From NCBI GenBank assembly GCA_938004115.1, contig CALKWS010000012.1:1-10480 (forward strand): a stretch of DNA of 10,480 bases, in the 5' to 3' direction. Every line of letters begins with the position of its first letter. The stretch's first letter is position 1. The notes beneath the pieces are model-generated. The model made no database searches and was not told the DNA's origin. It saw only the letters and a list, made by a program, of their open reading frames with translations. A program made the translations under genes and the position numbers. This document shows, piece by piece, positions 1 through 5,645 of the stretch. The stretch is from an uncultured Ruaniaceae bacterium. Its GTDB lineage: Bacteria > Actinomycetota > Actinomycetes > Actinomycetales > Beutenbergiaceae.

Positions 1-15
1 CCGGCCCGGGGAGGC

Positions 16-483
16 TCACTCCAGCCCGGCGACCCGGCGCGCCTCGGTGTAGTACGCGGCGGCGACCTCTACCTCGTAGTTCGCCGCGTCCAGGCGCCGC
101 ACACTGGTGAAGTCCCGGGCGCCGCGGGTGGACCAGTGGGAGAAGAAGCCGACCATCGCCCCACCGACGGCGCCCATCACCACCGCGGTGAGGATCATCA
201 GCCACCACCCCGGGCCAACCACGAAGAAGAAGAACAGCAACCCCACCAGGAACCCCACCCAGGCCCCGGCACCGGCGCCCCGGGCGGCCGCGCGGGCGTT
301 CGTCTGCCGCCCGGTCACCTGCTCCACCGACCGGATCCCGGTGCCGATGATCCGGGTGTGCTCCACCGGGAACCCGTTGTCGGACAGGTAGTCCACCAAC
401 CGCTGGGCCTCGGCGTAGTCGGCCACCTCGGTCAGGGTGCGGTACTGGCCCTGCTCGGTGCTCGGCGGTCCGGGCGTGGTCAT
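16..483 (-). CDS. General stress protein (YflT-like), two-helix membrane protein
   Basis: A 155-residue protein. The N-terminal ~60 residues are soluble and hold the pattern YRTLTEVADYAEAQRLVDYL then GFPVEHTRIIG, which resembles the heat-induced stress protein YflT / general stress protein 17M domain. An Ala/Gly-rich stretch follows, then two hydrophobic segments (about 73-90 and 93-114, including a run of four Phe), then a soluble tail rich in Arg, Ala and Tyr. The glycine-rich helix pair looks like a membrane hairpin. The start is set by GAGGAG (complement of 490-495) six bases before the ATG at 483; the reading frame stays open further upstream, but nothing there resembles the family. The gene is divergent from rnz. 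The biochemical role of this family is not established, and the name is a family label. I am fairly sure it is a real gene and less sure of the stress role. Confidence 0.8.
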   Translation of the reverse strand: MTTPGPPSTEQGQYRTLTEVADYAEAQRLVDYLSDNGFPVEHTRIIGTGIRSVEQVTGRQTNARAAARGAGAGAWVGFLVGLLFFFFVVGPGWWLMILTAVVMGAVGGAMVGFFSHWSTRGARDFTSVRRLDAANYEVEVAAAYYTEARRVAGLE

Positions 484-654
484 CGTGATCTCCTCACGGG
501 TCGGGCGACTATCGGACCCTTTCGACACTATGCCTGGCCGGCAAGCCCTGCACCCGCGGGGCCGCCGGGTGGCACGCTCGCCGCAGACCCCGGGGACAGC
601 CGCACCCCCGGGGACAGCCGCAGACCCCGGGACAACCGCGGCAGACTCGTGCCC
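484..654. promoter_or_regulatory. Divergent intergenic region between the stress-protein gene and rnz
   Basis: These 171 bases must hold the promoters of both divergent genes. The stress-gene side contains its GAGGAG ribosome site (490-495) and a relatively A/T-rich patch at 508-530, the best place for a promoter. I see no convincing -35/-10 pair on either strand. The rnz side is filled by a short tandem repeat (583-637), listed separately. Confidence 0.4.
583..637. repeat. Three tandem 18-19-nt units upstream of rnz
   Basis: Three adjacent copies run 583-601, 602-619 and 620-637. Each begins GCA, has a C-run/G-run core around CCCCGGG, and ends GACAGCC (GACAACC in the third). The array ends 17 bases before the rnz ATG. 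The CCCCGGGG cores are self-complementary, so each unit could form a small hairpin in the transcript or a protein-binding site. It may equally be slippage in a high-GC intergenic stretch. Confidence 0.75.
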
Positions 655-1545
655 ATGCGTGAACTGATCGTGCTGGGCACCGCCTCCCAGGTCCCCACCC
701 GCACCCGCAACCACAACGGGTACGTGCTGCGCTGGGACGGGCAGGGGTACCTGTTCGACCCGGGGGAGGGCACGCAGCGGCAGATGATCCATGCCGGGGT
801 GTCCTCCCACCAGATCCACCGGATCTGCCTGACCCACGTGCACGGCGACCACTGCTTCGGCCTGCCCGGGGTGTTGTCCAGGATGGCGCTGGACGGGGTG
901 CACCACCCGGTGCACCTGCACTACCCGGCCAGCGGCGCCGAGGTGGTGGGTGCGCTGACCGCGCTGGCCAACCCCGGGCTGGACCTGCGCCTGCACCCGC
1001 ATTCCTCCGCCGGCCAGGTCGCCCCCGGGCTGCAGGTGGCACCGTTACGCCACCGGATCGAGACCTACGGGTACCGGCTCACCGAACCCGACGGGCGCAC
1101 CATGCTGCCGGACCGGCTCGCCGCCGCCGGCATCAGCGGACCCGAGGTCGGGCTGCTCCAGCGCCAGGGGTACCTGCGCGGGGTCCGCCTGGAGGAGGTC
1201 AGCGTGGCCCGGCCCGGGCAGAGTTTCGCCTTCGTCATGGACACCGGCCCGTGCCCGGGTGCCGAGGCCCTCGCCGCGGGCGTTGACCTGCTCGTGGCCG
1301 AGTCCACGTTCGCCGACGACGACGCTCACCTGGCCGAGCAGTACCTGCACCTGACCGCCGGTCAGGCAGGTGCGCTGGCGGCGGCCGCCGGTGCTCGCAG
1401 GCTGGTCCTGACGCATTTCTCCTCCCGTTACCCCGACGTCACGGTCCTGGAAGCCCAGGCCCGAGCCCGTGCCGGGAAGGCCACGGTGGTCGCGGCCCGC
1501 GACCTGGACCGTTTCGGCTTCCCACGGCGCCGGGCCGCGGGATAA
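655..1545 (+). CDS. rnz: Ribonuclease Z (tRNA 3' endonuclease)
   Basis: A metallo-beta-lactamase-fold endonuclease that trims 3' trailers from tRNA precursors (EC 3.1.26.11), acting in the cytosol. The 296 residues match the short RNase Z form (about 300). It opens with the family signature LGTASQVPTRTRNHNG and a DPGEGTQRQM segment. The metal ligands are all visible: HVHGDH (H61, H63, D65, H66), H133 in RHRIETYGY, D196 in VMDTGP, and H254 in LTHFSSRY. The exosite arm region lies around 150-185. The ATG at 655 is chosen because the family starts two or three residues before this signature. A GTG at 649 is in frame and possible, since neither has a clear Shine-Dalgarno. The frame is open to position 136, but that part is antisense to the stress gene and is not coding. 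The acyltransferase gene follows after 61 bases. Confidence 0.93.
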   Translation: MRELIVLGTASQVPTRTRNHNGYVLRWDGQGYLFDPGEGTQRQMIHAGVSSHQIHRICLTHVHGDHCFGLPGVLSRMALDGVHHPVHLHYPASGAEVVGALTALANPGLDLRLHPHSSAGQVAPGLQVAPLRHRIETYGYRLTEPDGRTMLPDRLAAAGISGPEVGLLQRQGYLRGVRLEEVSVARPGQSFAFVMDTGPCPGAEALAAGVDLLVAESTFADDDAHLAEQYLHLTAGQAGALAAAAGARRLVLTHFSSRYPDVTVLEAQARARAGKATVVAARDLDRFGFPRRRAAG

Positions 1546-1567
1546 CAGGCGGGCCACGGCGCCGGGC
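1522..1567. repeat. 14-bp direct repeat across the rnz stop codon
   Basis: The sequence CCACGGCGCCGGGC occurs at 1522-1535, inside the last rnz codons, and again at 1554-1567, just beyond the stop, 32 bp apart. The core GGCGCC is palindromic. I see no long hairpin or T-run here, so it is not a clear terminator, and the next gene may be reached by read-through. Confidence 0.7.
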
Positions 1568-1606
1568 TAGGGACAGCGGTCCGGCCACGGCGGCCCAGGG
1601 GGGGGA

Positions 1607-3049
1607 GTGAATCGGCTCACATCGGGTGGGGCGGTCTGCGGACCCGGGCTAGGTTCGCCTGTCGTGACTGCCACTCGACCGGGACCGACCGCGGCGGCCA
1701 CCCTGGCCACCCCTGGGGGTCATGACCCTGCTGGCGCCGGAACCGTTGCCCGCCCACGGCCCCGACTGCGCGGACTGGACGGCCTGCGCTTCTTCGCGGC
1801 GTTCTCGGTGCTGCTGTACCACTTCGCCGCCTTCGACAACTACTCCACCGCGGTGTGGGGCGAGCCGGTGGAGGAGGTGACCGGGGCCGTCGGCGTCTGG
1901 TTCGGCTACGGGGCGTTGGCGCCGTCGTTGTTCTTCGTCATCTCCGGATTCGTGATCCTGATGTCCGCCCAGGGCCGGGGCTGGCGCCGCTTCGTCGCCT
2001 CCCGGGTGGCCCGGCTGTACCCGGGGTACTGGGTAGCGGTGCTGGCCACCTCGGCGTTGCTGCTGGTGCTGTGGAACCCCGGGCGGGCGCCCTCGGGACC
2101 GCAGGTGCTGGCGAATCTGACCATGTTCCAGAAACCTCTCGGGTACAGCCACGTGGACGGGGTGTACTGGACGCTGTGGGTGGAGATGAAGTTCTACCTG
2201 CTCATGGTGGTGTTCCTGCTGGTGGGCATCACCACCCGCCGGGTACTCGCGGTGGCGCTGGCCTGGCCGCTGATCGCCTGGGCTTTCGCCCTGGCGGAGG
2301 TCCCGCACGTGTGGGACTGGCTGATCTACCGGCACGCCCCGTTCTTCGCCGGCGGGATGGTCATCTACCTCATCCACCGGCACGGACACACCTGGGGCCG
2401 GTGGGCGGTGCTGTTGGTGAACGTCGGTCTGGCGCTCATCCACGGTGTGCCGGGGCTGAGCGACCAGGTCTCCCAGCGCACCCCCTATGAGCTCAACCCG
2501 GTGCTGCTCGGTACGTTGACCCTGGGTTGCTTCGCCGCGGTGGCGGCGTTGAGCTGGACCCGGTTGCAGTTCCTCCAGTGGCGCTGGCTCACGGTGATCG
2601 GGGCGCTGACCTACCCGCTGTACCTGATCCACCAGTACTGGGGCTGGTGGGTGATCTCGCTGCTGTCCGACCACGTGCCGGCCGCGGTGTGCGTGGTGGC
2701 CGCCACCGCCGCCTCGATCGTGCTGGCCTGGATCCTGCACAAGGGCGTGGAGGTTCCGCTTGGTCCCCGGCTGCGCGATGCCACCTCGCGCCTGCTGCAC
2801 GGCCGGCTCCTCGGCGGGCGCGAGGCCCGAGAGGCCCGGGACGCGCAAGCGGCCCAGGACGCGCGCGCCGGGGTCGACCCACCCGCCGAGGTCGACCCGC
2901 ACGCCGAGGTCGACCCACCCGCCGAGGTCGAGCGGGCCGAGGTCGCCCCGCACGCCGAGGTCGAGCGGGCCGAGGTCGACGCGTCGGGCCGTAGTCGTGG
3001 CCATCAGCCCTCGACCTCGACCACAACCGTCGACCTCGGCGAGCGCTGA
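1607..3049 (+). CDS. Membrane O-acyltransferase, acyltransferase-3 (OafA/YrhL) family
   Basis: An integral membrane enzyme expected to transfer an acyl group, often acetyl, to a cell-surface sugar or polymer; the substrate cannot be read from the sequence. Family motifs are in order: RLRGLDGLRFFAAF at about 53-66 followed by the conserved His (H72 in LLYHF), SLFFVISGFVI at 107-117, the R-x3-RLYPGYW motif ending at 142, YWTLWVEMKFYLL with the conserved Glu E193, HAPFFAGGM at 243-251, and LTYPLYLIHQY at 334-344. About ten hydrophobic segments run to residue ~380. The last 80 residues are unusual: a charged Arg/Ala linker, then near-repeats of VDPPAE, VDPHAE and VERAE, then a Ser/Thr-rich end. 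The GTG at 1607 sits directly after a G-run and may be too close to it. The GTG at 1664, beginning MTATRPG, is a credible alternative. Confidence 0.88.
   Translation: MNRLTSGGAVCGPGLGSPVVTATRPGPTAAATLATPGGHDPAGAGTVARPRPRLRGLDGLRFFAAFSVLLYHFAAFDNYSTAVWGEPVEEVTGAVGVWFGYGALAPSLFFVISGFVILMSAQGRGWRRFVASRVARLYPGYWVAVLATSALLLVLWNPGRAPSGPQVLANLTMFQKPLGYSHVDGVYWTLWVEMKFYLLMVVFLLVGITTRRVLAVALAWPLIAWAFALAEVPHVWDWLIYRHAPFFAGGMVIYLIHRHGHTWGRWAVLLVNVGLALIHGVPGLSDQVSQRTPYELNPVLLGTLTLGCFAAVAALSWTRLQFLQWRWLTVIGALTYPLYLIHQYWGWWVISLLSDHVPAAVCVVAATAASIVLAWILHKGVEVPLGPRLRDATSRLLHGRLLGGREAREARDAQAAQDARAGVDPPAEVDPHAEVDPPAEVERAEVAPHAEVERAEVDASGRSRGHQPSTSTTTVDLGER
2885..2980 (+). repeat. 18/15-nt coding tandem repeat in the acyltransferase tail
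   Basis: The core GCCGAGGTCG(A/C)(C/G) occurs six times, at 2885, 2903, 2921, 2936, 2954 and 2969, giving spacings of 18, 18, 15, 18 and 15 bases. All spacings are multiples of three, so the frame is kept, and the repeat encodes six- and five-residue units of the form V-D/E-x-x-A-E. Copy number could change by slippage without breaking the protein. The tail would lie outside the membrane domain. Confidence 0.88.
2969..3040 (+). repeat. 12-bp perfect inverted repeat at the acyltransferase 3' end
   Basis: GCCGAGGTCGAC (2969-2980) is exactly complementary to GTCGACCTCGGC (3029-3040), with 48 bases between; the stop codon follows at 3047. Two further exact copies of the left arm (2885, 2903) and three near copies compete for the single right arm, so alternative stems are possible. 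It could protect the mRNA 3' end or weaken translation of the last codons; no function is proven. Confidence 0.7.
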
Positions 3050-3118
3050 GCCGGAGGCGCAGGAATCCCGGGCGCCTGGGCGGCCGACCAGGCACCGCAC
3101 CCCCGGAAACCGCACCGC

Positions 3119-3136
3119 CGGGCGCTGGGGCGCCCG
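3119..3136 (+). terminator. Short GC hairpin after the acyltransferase gene
   Basis: CGGGCGC (3119-3125) pairs with GCGCCCG (3130-3136) around a TGGG loop, a perfect 7-bp stem 70 bases after the stop codon. No T-run follows. Actinobacterial terminators often lack one, so it may end the rnz/acyltransferase transcript, but it is short and could be chance in this GC-rich stretch. Confidence 0.4.
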
Positions 3137-3225
3137 ATCCCGCACCCCGCACCCTTCGGGAGGGCGGTCGACCCCGCACACCGCACCCCAGGGCGCCTGG
3201 TATGAGCGCCACCACGTAACCATCA

Positions 3226-3269
3226 GGTGAACAAGCGTTCCCCATCTGTTCGGCAACGGTTGGGTGTAC
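3226..3269 (+). promoter_or_regulatory. Candidate PHO box (11-nt direct repeats)
   Basis: Four consecutive 11-nt units are in exact register: GGTGAACAAGC (3226), GTTCCCCATCT (3237), GTTCGGCAACG (3248) and GTTGGGTGTAC (3259). PhoP of Streptomyces binds 11-nt direct repeat units beginning G(G/T)TCA, with the first half of each unit best conserved. Here two units start GTTC, one GTTG and one GGTG. ugp genes and glycerophosphodiesterases are classic phosphate-starvation targets, which raises the likelihood. A fifth GGTCA at 3275 is out of register. This is inference from spacing and context. Confidence 0.45.
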
Positions 3270-3296
3270 TCGCAGGTCAACGTTGGCAGGCTAGGA

Positions 3297-3367
3297 ATCG
3301 CGATCACGGGTCGGAGCACCGGCACCGGGAGGTGACCACACCTGAGGGTGCGGCACCGGATCGCGAT
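3297..3367 (+). promoter_or_regulatory. Pair of ATCGCGAT palindromes 63 bp apart
   Basis: The 8-bp palindrome ATCGCGAT occurs at 3297-3304 and 3360-3367. The spacing of 63 bp is close to six helical turns, placing both on the same DNA face. The first overlaps the region where transcription would start if TAGGAAT (3292-3298) is the -10. The pattern suits a repressor binding twice; which regulator is unknown, and none is encoded in this window. Confidence 0.35.
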
Positions 3368-3427
3368 GACTCCCCAACGCCGATGGCGGCCGGCTGCGCT
3401 GTGACGCAGTGGCAGGACGCGGGGCGC

Positions 3428-3445
3428 GTCAGCCGATGCGCTGAC
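3428..3445 (+). promoter_or_regulatory. GTCAGC-N6-GCTGAC inverted repeat in the ugpA leader
   Basis: GTCAGC (3428-3433) and GCTGAC (3440-3445) are perfectly complementary around the 6-base spacer CGATGC. The 18-bp symmetrical site could be an operator for a dimeric regulator or a small leader hairpin. It lies 65 bases before the ugpA start. Confidence 0.35.
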
Positions 3446-3499
3446 CCCTGCACACCCTGCCCTGCGTCCGCCCCGTGCTGCCCGGTCGCCTCCACACCC

Positions 3500-3505
3500 A
3501 AGGAG
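3500..3505 (+). promoter_or_regulatory. Ribosome binding site of ugpA
   Basis: AAGGAG sits four bases before the ATG at 3510 and fixes this start. It also separates ugpA from an overlapping open frame that begins at 3227 in another phase. Confidence 0.75.
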
Positions 3506-3509
3506 ACTG

Positions 3510-4514
3510 ATGAGCACATCTCCGGCGCTCGCCGGTGCCGCGCTCGGGTCGGACCAATCGCCGGGATCATCCCCGGCCGCCGGCCCACCGGGGGCCACAT
3601 CGCCCGGGGCCCGCCCGGCCGCCAAACCCGCCCGCCGCCGGGTCAAGGCCCGCAACGTGGCGGTGTTCCTCATGCTGGCCGGCCCGAACATCGCCCTGCT
3701 GCTGGTGTTCACCTACCGGCCGATGATCCTGAGCTTCTACTACTCGATGCTGCAGTGGAACCTGGGCGCCTCGGTGGCCAGGTTCGTGGGCCTGGGCAAC
3801 TACGTGGAGTGGTTCACCGATCCGCGCACCCCCACCGTGGTGACCACCACCGTGGTGTTCGGGCTGGTCACCGTCGGCGGCGGGCTGGTACTCGGTCTGG
3901 GCCTGGCGTTGCTGCTCAACCAGAAACTGCGCGCCCGCGGCGTGGCCCGCACGTTGGCGTTCGCGCCCTACGTGCTGTCCGGCATCGCGGTGGGCATGTT
4001 GTGGCTGTACATCTTCAACCCCCGGTACGGGTTGCTGAAAGTGCTGCTGGAGAACATCGGTGCCACCACCCCGCAGTGGTACTCCACCACCCCGTGGGCG
4101 CTGATCATGATCATGATCGTCTACCTGTGGAAGCACGCCGGGTACGTGGCGCTGATCTACCTGGCCGGATTGCAGGCCATCCCGCAGGACCTGCGCGACG
4201 CCGCCGCCCTGGACGGGGCCAGCCCGCGGCGCACGTTGTTCGCAGTGGTCCTCCCGCTGCTGGGCCCGGTGACGTTCTTCCTGCTCATCACCACCACGTT
4301 GTCCTCCCTGCAGTCCTTCGACCTGATCCGGGCGATGACCGACGGCGGACCCCTGGGATCGACCACCACGCTGATGTACCAGATCTACGTGGAGGGTTTC
4401 CAGACCGGCCGGGCCGGATACGCCTCCGCCGCCGCGACCATCCTCTTCGTGATCCTGCTCATCATCACCGCCATCCAACTCAAGTACGTCGAGCGGAAAG
4501 TGCACTACTCGTGA
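3510..4514 (+). CDS. ugpA: ABC transporter permease UgpA (glycerol-3-phosphate / glycerophosphodiester type)
   Basis: One of two inner permeases of a binding-protein-dependent ABC importer. The 334 residues start with a 45-residue Ala/Pro/Gly tail ending in a basic cluster (ARRRVKAR), longer than the usual family N-terminus. Membrane segments follow at about 50-70, 110-136, 147-168, 195-216, 250-268 and 308-325. The EAA loop that docks the ATPase is at about 226-252, with the pattern DLRDAAALDGAS followed by VVLPLLGP. LGNYVEWF and FNPRYGLL are typical of the UgpA/MalF-type sugar permease group. Substrate assignment rests on the downstream phosphodiesterase and ugpB-like gene; the permease alone would only say carbohydrate uptake. 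The stop overlaps the ugpE GTG by four bases (GTGA), so translation is probably coupled. A good AAGGAG precedes the start. Confidence 0.88.
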   Translation: MSTSPALAGAALGSDQSPGSSPAAGPPGATSPGARPAAKPARRRVKARNVAVFLMLAGPNIALLLVFTYRPMILSFYYSMLQWNLGASVARFVGLGNYVEWFTDPRTPTVVTTTVVFGLVTVGGGLVLGLGLALLLNQKLRARGVARTLAFAPYVLSGIAVGMLWLYIFNPRYGLLKVLLENIGATTPQWYSTTPWALIMIMIVYLWKHAGYVALIYLAGLQAIPQDLRDAAALDGASPRRTLFAVVLPLLGPVTFFLLITTTLSSLQSFDLIRAMTDGGPLGSTTTLMYQIYVEGFQTGRAGYASAAATILFVILLIITAIQLKYVERKVHYS

Positions 4515-5455
4515 CCAGCATGCTCACCCGCCCCAGCGGCACCCCCGCCCCCGCCACGCCGAACGTCCCGAATCCGGGCGCCGTGCTGGACCGCACCGAG
4601 ATCCGCCGCCGCCAGCGCCGCCGGGCCCGTCTTCGCCGCATACCGATGGACGTCGTGCTGTACACGGTGATGGCCGCCGTTGTCCTGGTCATGTCGGTCC
4701 CGCTGATCTGGATGGTGCTGGCCAGTTTCAAGGCGCCCGGGGAGATCTACTCCGTCCCCCTGACCTGGCTGCCGGAGTCCTTCGCGCTGACCAACTACCG
4801 CGAGGTGGCCAGTGCCATCCCGATCGGACGGATGTTCTTCAACAGCGTGCTCATCACCACCCTGGGCGCGGGGCTGAAGGTGATCCTGGGGCTGGCGTGT
4901 GCCTATGCGCTGGTGTTCGTGGACGTGCCGCTGAAGAAGACCGCGTTCGTCGTGGTGCTGTTCGCCCTGCTCATCCCCGGGCAGATCACCATCATCCCCA
5001 ACTACACCCTGATCGCCGGCCTGGGCTGGTTGAACACCTACCAGGGCATCATCATCCCCGGCCTGGCCAGCGCGTTCGGCACGTTCCTGTTCCGTCAGCA
5101 CTTCCGCAGCCTGCCCGTGTCGGTGCTGGAGGCGGCCGAACTGGACGGCGCCGGGCATCTGCGCCGGCTGTGGCGCTTCGCGGTGCCGATGTCGGTCCCC
5201 ACCATCGCCGCGGTCAGCCTGGTCTCGATCGTGGGGGAGTGGAACGAGTACCTGTGGCCGATGCTGGTGGTGGATAACCCCACCACCATGCCCCTCCCGG
5301 TGGGCCTGACCCTGCTGCAACGGGTGGAGGGGCTGCAGAACTGGGGTGTGCTGATGGCCGCCACCACCCTGGTCACCCTGCCGATCCTGGTGATCTTCCT
5401 GGTGCTGCAACGCCGCCTGGTGGCCGGCCTGACCGCCGGGGCGGTCACCGGTTGA
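4511..5455 (+). CDS. ugpE: ABC transporter permease UgpE
   Basis: The second permease, partner of UgpA. The 314 residues begin with a basic, Pro-rich tail (RRRQRRRARLRR at 32-43), then membrane segments at about 48-70, 110-135, 143-160, 178-196, 228-247 and 283-300. The EAA loop is at 206-229: LEAAELDGAGHLRRLW then FAVPMSVP. GEWNEYLWPM and PLPVGLTLLQ are characteristic of the UgpE/MalG group. The GTG at 4511 is preferred because it overlaps the ugpA stop (GTGA) and GGAAAG lies 11 bases upstream; an in-frame ATG at 4520 is the alternative and would shorten the protein by three residues. The frame is open back to 3227, but that part is antisense-like junk over ugpA. The last codons and stop lie in the first copy of a 39-bp tandem duplication. 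Confidence 0.88.
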   Translation: MTSMLTRPSGTPAPATPNVPNPGAVLDRTEIRRRQRRRARLRRIPMDVVLYTVMAAVVLVMSVPLIWMVLASFKAPGEIYSVPLTWLPESFALTNYREVASAIPIGRMFFNSVLITTLGAGLKVILGLACAYALVFVDVPLKKTAFVVVLFALLIPGQITIIPNYTLIAGLGWLNTYQGIIIPGLASAFGTFLFRQHFRSLPVSVLEAAELDGAGHLRRLWRFAVPMSVPTIAAVSLVSIVGEWNEYLWPMLVVDNPTTMPLPVGLTLLQRVEGLQNWGVLMAATTLVTLPILVIFLVLQRRLVAGLTAGAVTG

Positions 5456-5512
5456 TGGCCGACGGCGCAACTCGCCGGGGTGGTCACCGGTTGATGGCAG
5501 ACGGCGCAACTC
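5435..5512 (+). repeat. 39-bp tandem duplication covering the end of ugpE
   Basis: Copy 1 is 5435-5473 and copy 2 is 5474-5512. They differ at only two positions (C to T at 5481, C to A at 5499). Each contains the ugpE terminal codons for VTG and the TGA stop, so copy 2 carries an unused duplicate of the gene end. Two differences over 39 bases suggest a fairly recent event. It adds 39 bases of spacing between ugpE and ugpB. Confidence 0.92.
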
Positions 5513-5563
5513 ACCGGGCCGTACCGCGCGCCTGGGCAACAACTCACCGTGGCCGACCGCACG

Positions 5564-5618
5564 ACCCTCACCCCCGATCCCAATCGACCTGACCCCACAC
5601 CAAACCCGTAACACCCCC
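5564..5618 (+). promoter_or_regulatory. C-rich, G-poor leader before ugpB
   Basis: Of 55 bases, 31 are C and only 4 are G, in sharp contrast with the surrounding sequence. Such tracts stay unstructured, can act as Rho loading sites, and can favour ribosome access to the next gene. It lies within the 190-base gap between ugpE and ugpB, the only non-overlapping junction in the operon. I see no convincing internal promoter. Function is inference. Confidence 0.4.
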
Positions 5619-5630
5619 ATGAATCCCTCG

Positions 5631-5636
5631 AAGGAG
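5631..5636 (+). promoter_or_regulatory. Ribosome binding site of ugpB
   Basis: AAGGAG ends nine bases before the ATG at 5646 and decides that start over the in-frame ATG at 5619, which lies upstream of this site and has no ribosome site of its own. Confidence 0.75.
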
Positions 5637-5645
5637 AACCTCTCG

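Larger units (their letters stand above)
3050..3509 (+). promoter_or_regulatory. Long intergenic and upstream control region of the ugp operon
   Basis: There are 460 bases without a credible gene; short frames here lack ribosome sites and recognisable products. The first ~150 bases are C-rich with many CCGCACC words and a small hairpin. From about 3211 the base composition becomes more balanced, and the region then holds a candidate PHO box, a possible -10 (TAGGAAT, 3292-3298) with a non-consensus -35 position 17 bases upstream, two ATCGCGAT palindromes, a GTCAGC inverted repeat and the ugpA ribosome site. If that -10 is right, the leader is about 205 bases long. Confidence 0.6.

Noticed and set aside
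136..654. Long N-terminal extension of the rnz frame
   Set aside because: It is antisense to the stress-protein gene and the intergenic repeat, while RNase Z proteins begin just before LGTASQVPTR.
2885..2980. CRISPR-like spacing of the GAGGTCG repeats
   Set aside because: Units are contiguous, 15-18 nt, without unique spacers, and are in frame inside a gene tail; this is a coding tandem repeat.
3278..3285. CAACGTTG palindrome as a LacI-family operator
   Set aside because: It has the central ACGT-type symmetry of such operators, but the outer arms match poorly (one further matched pair only). Too weak to list as a feature.
1649..3712. A 687-codon open frame on the minus strand opposite the acyltransferase and ugpA start
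   Set aside because: It is opposite a gene with clear family motifs, its translation is a His/Gln/Arg/Gly-rich string with no recognisable fold, and it runs across the intergenic control region. Long antisense frames are expected at this GC content.
3227..4510. N-terminal extension of the ugpE frame back to 3227
   Set aside because: It overlaps ugpA in another phase and the non-coding leader. UgpE family similarity and the GTGA overlap place the start at 4511.
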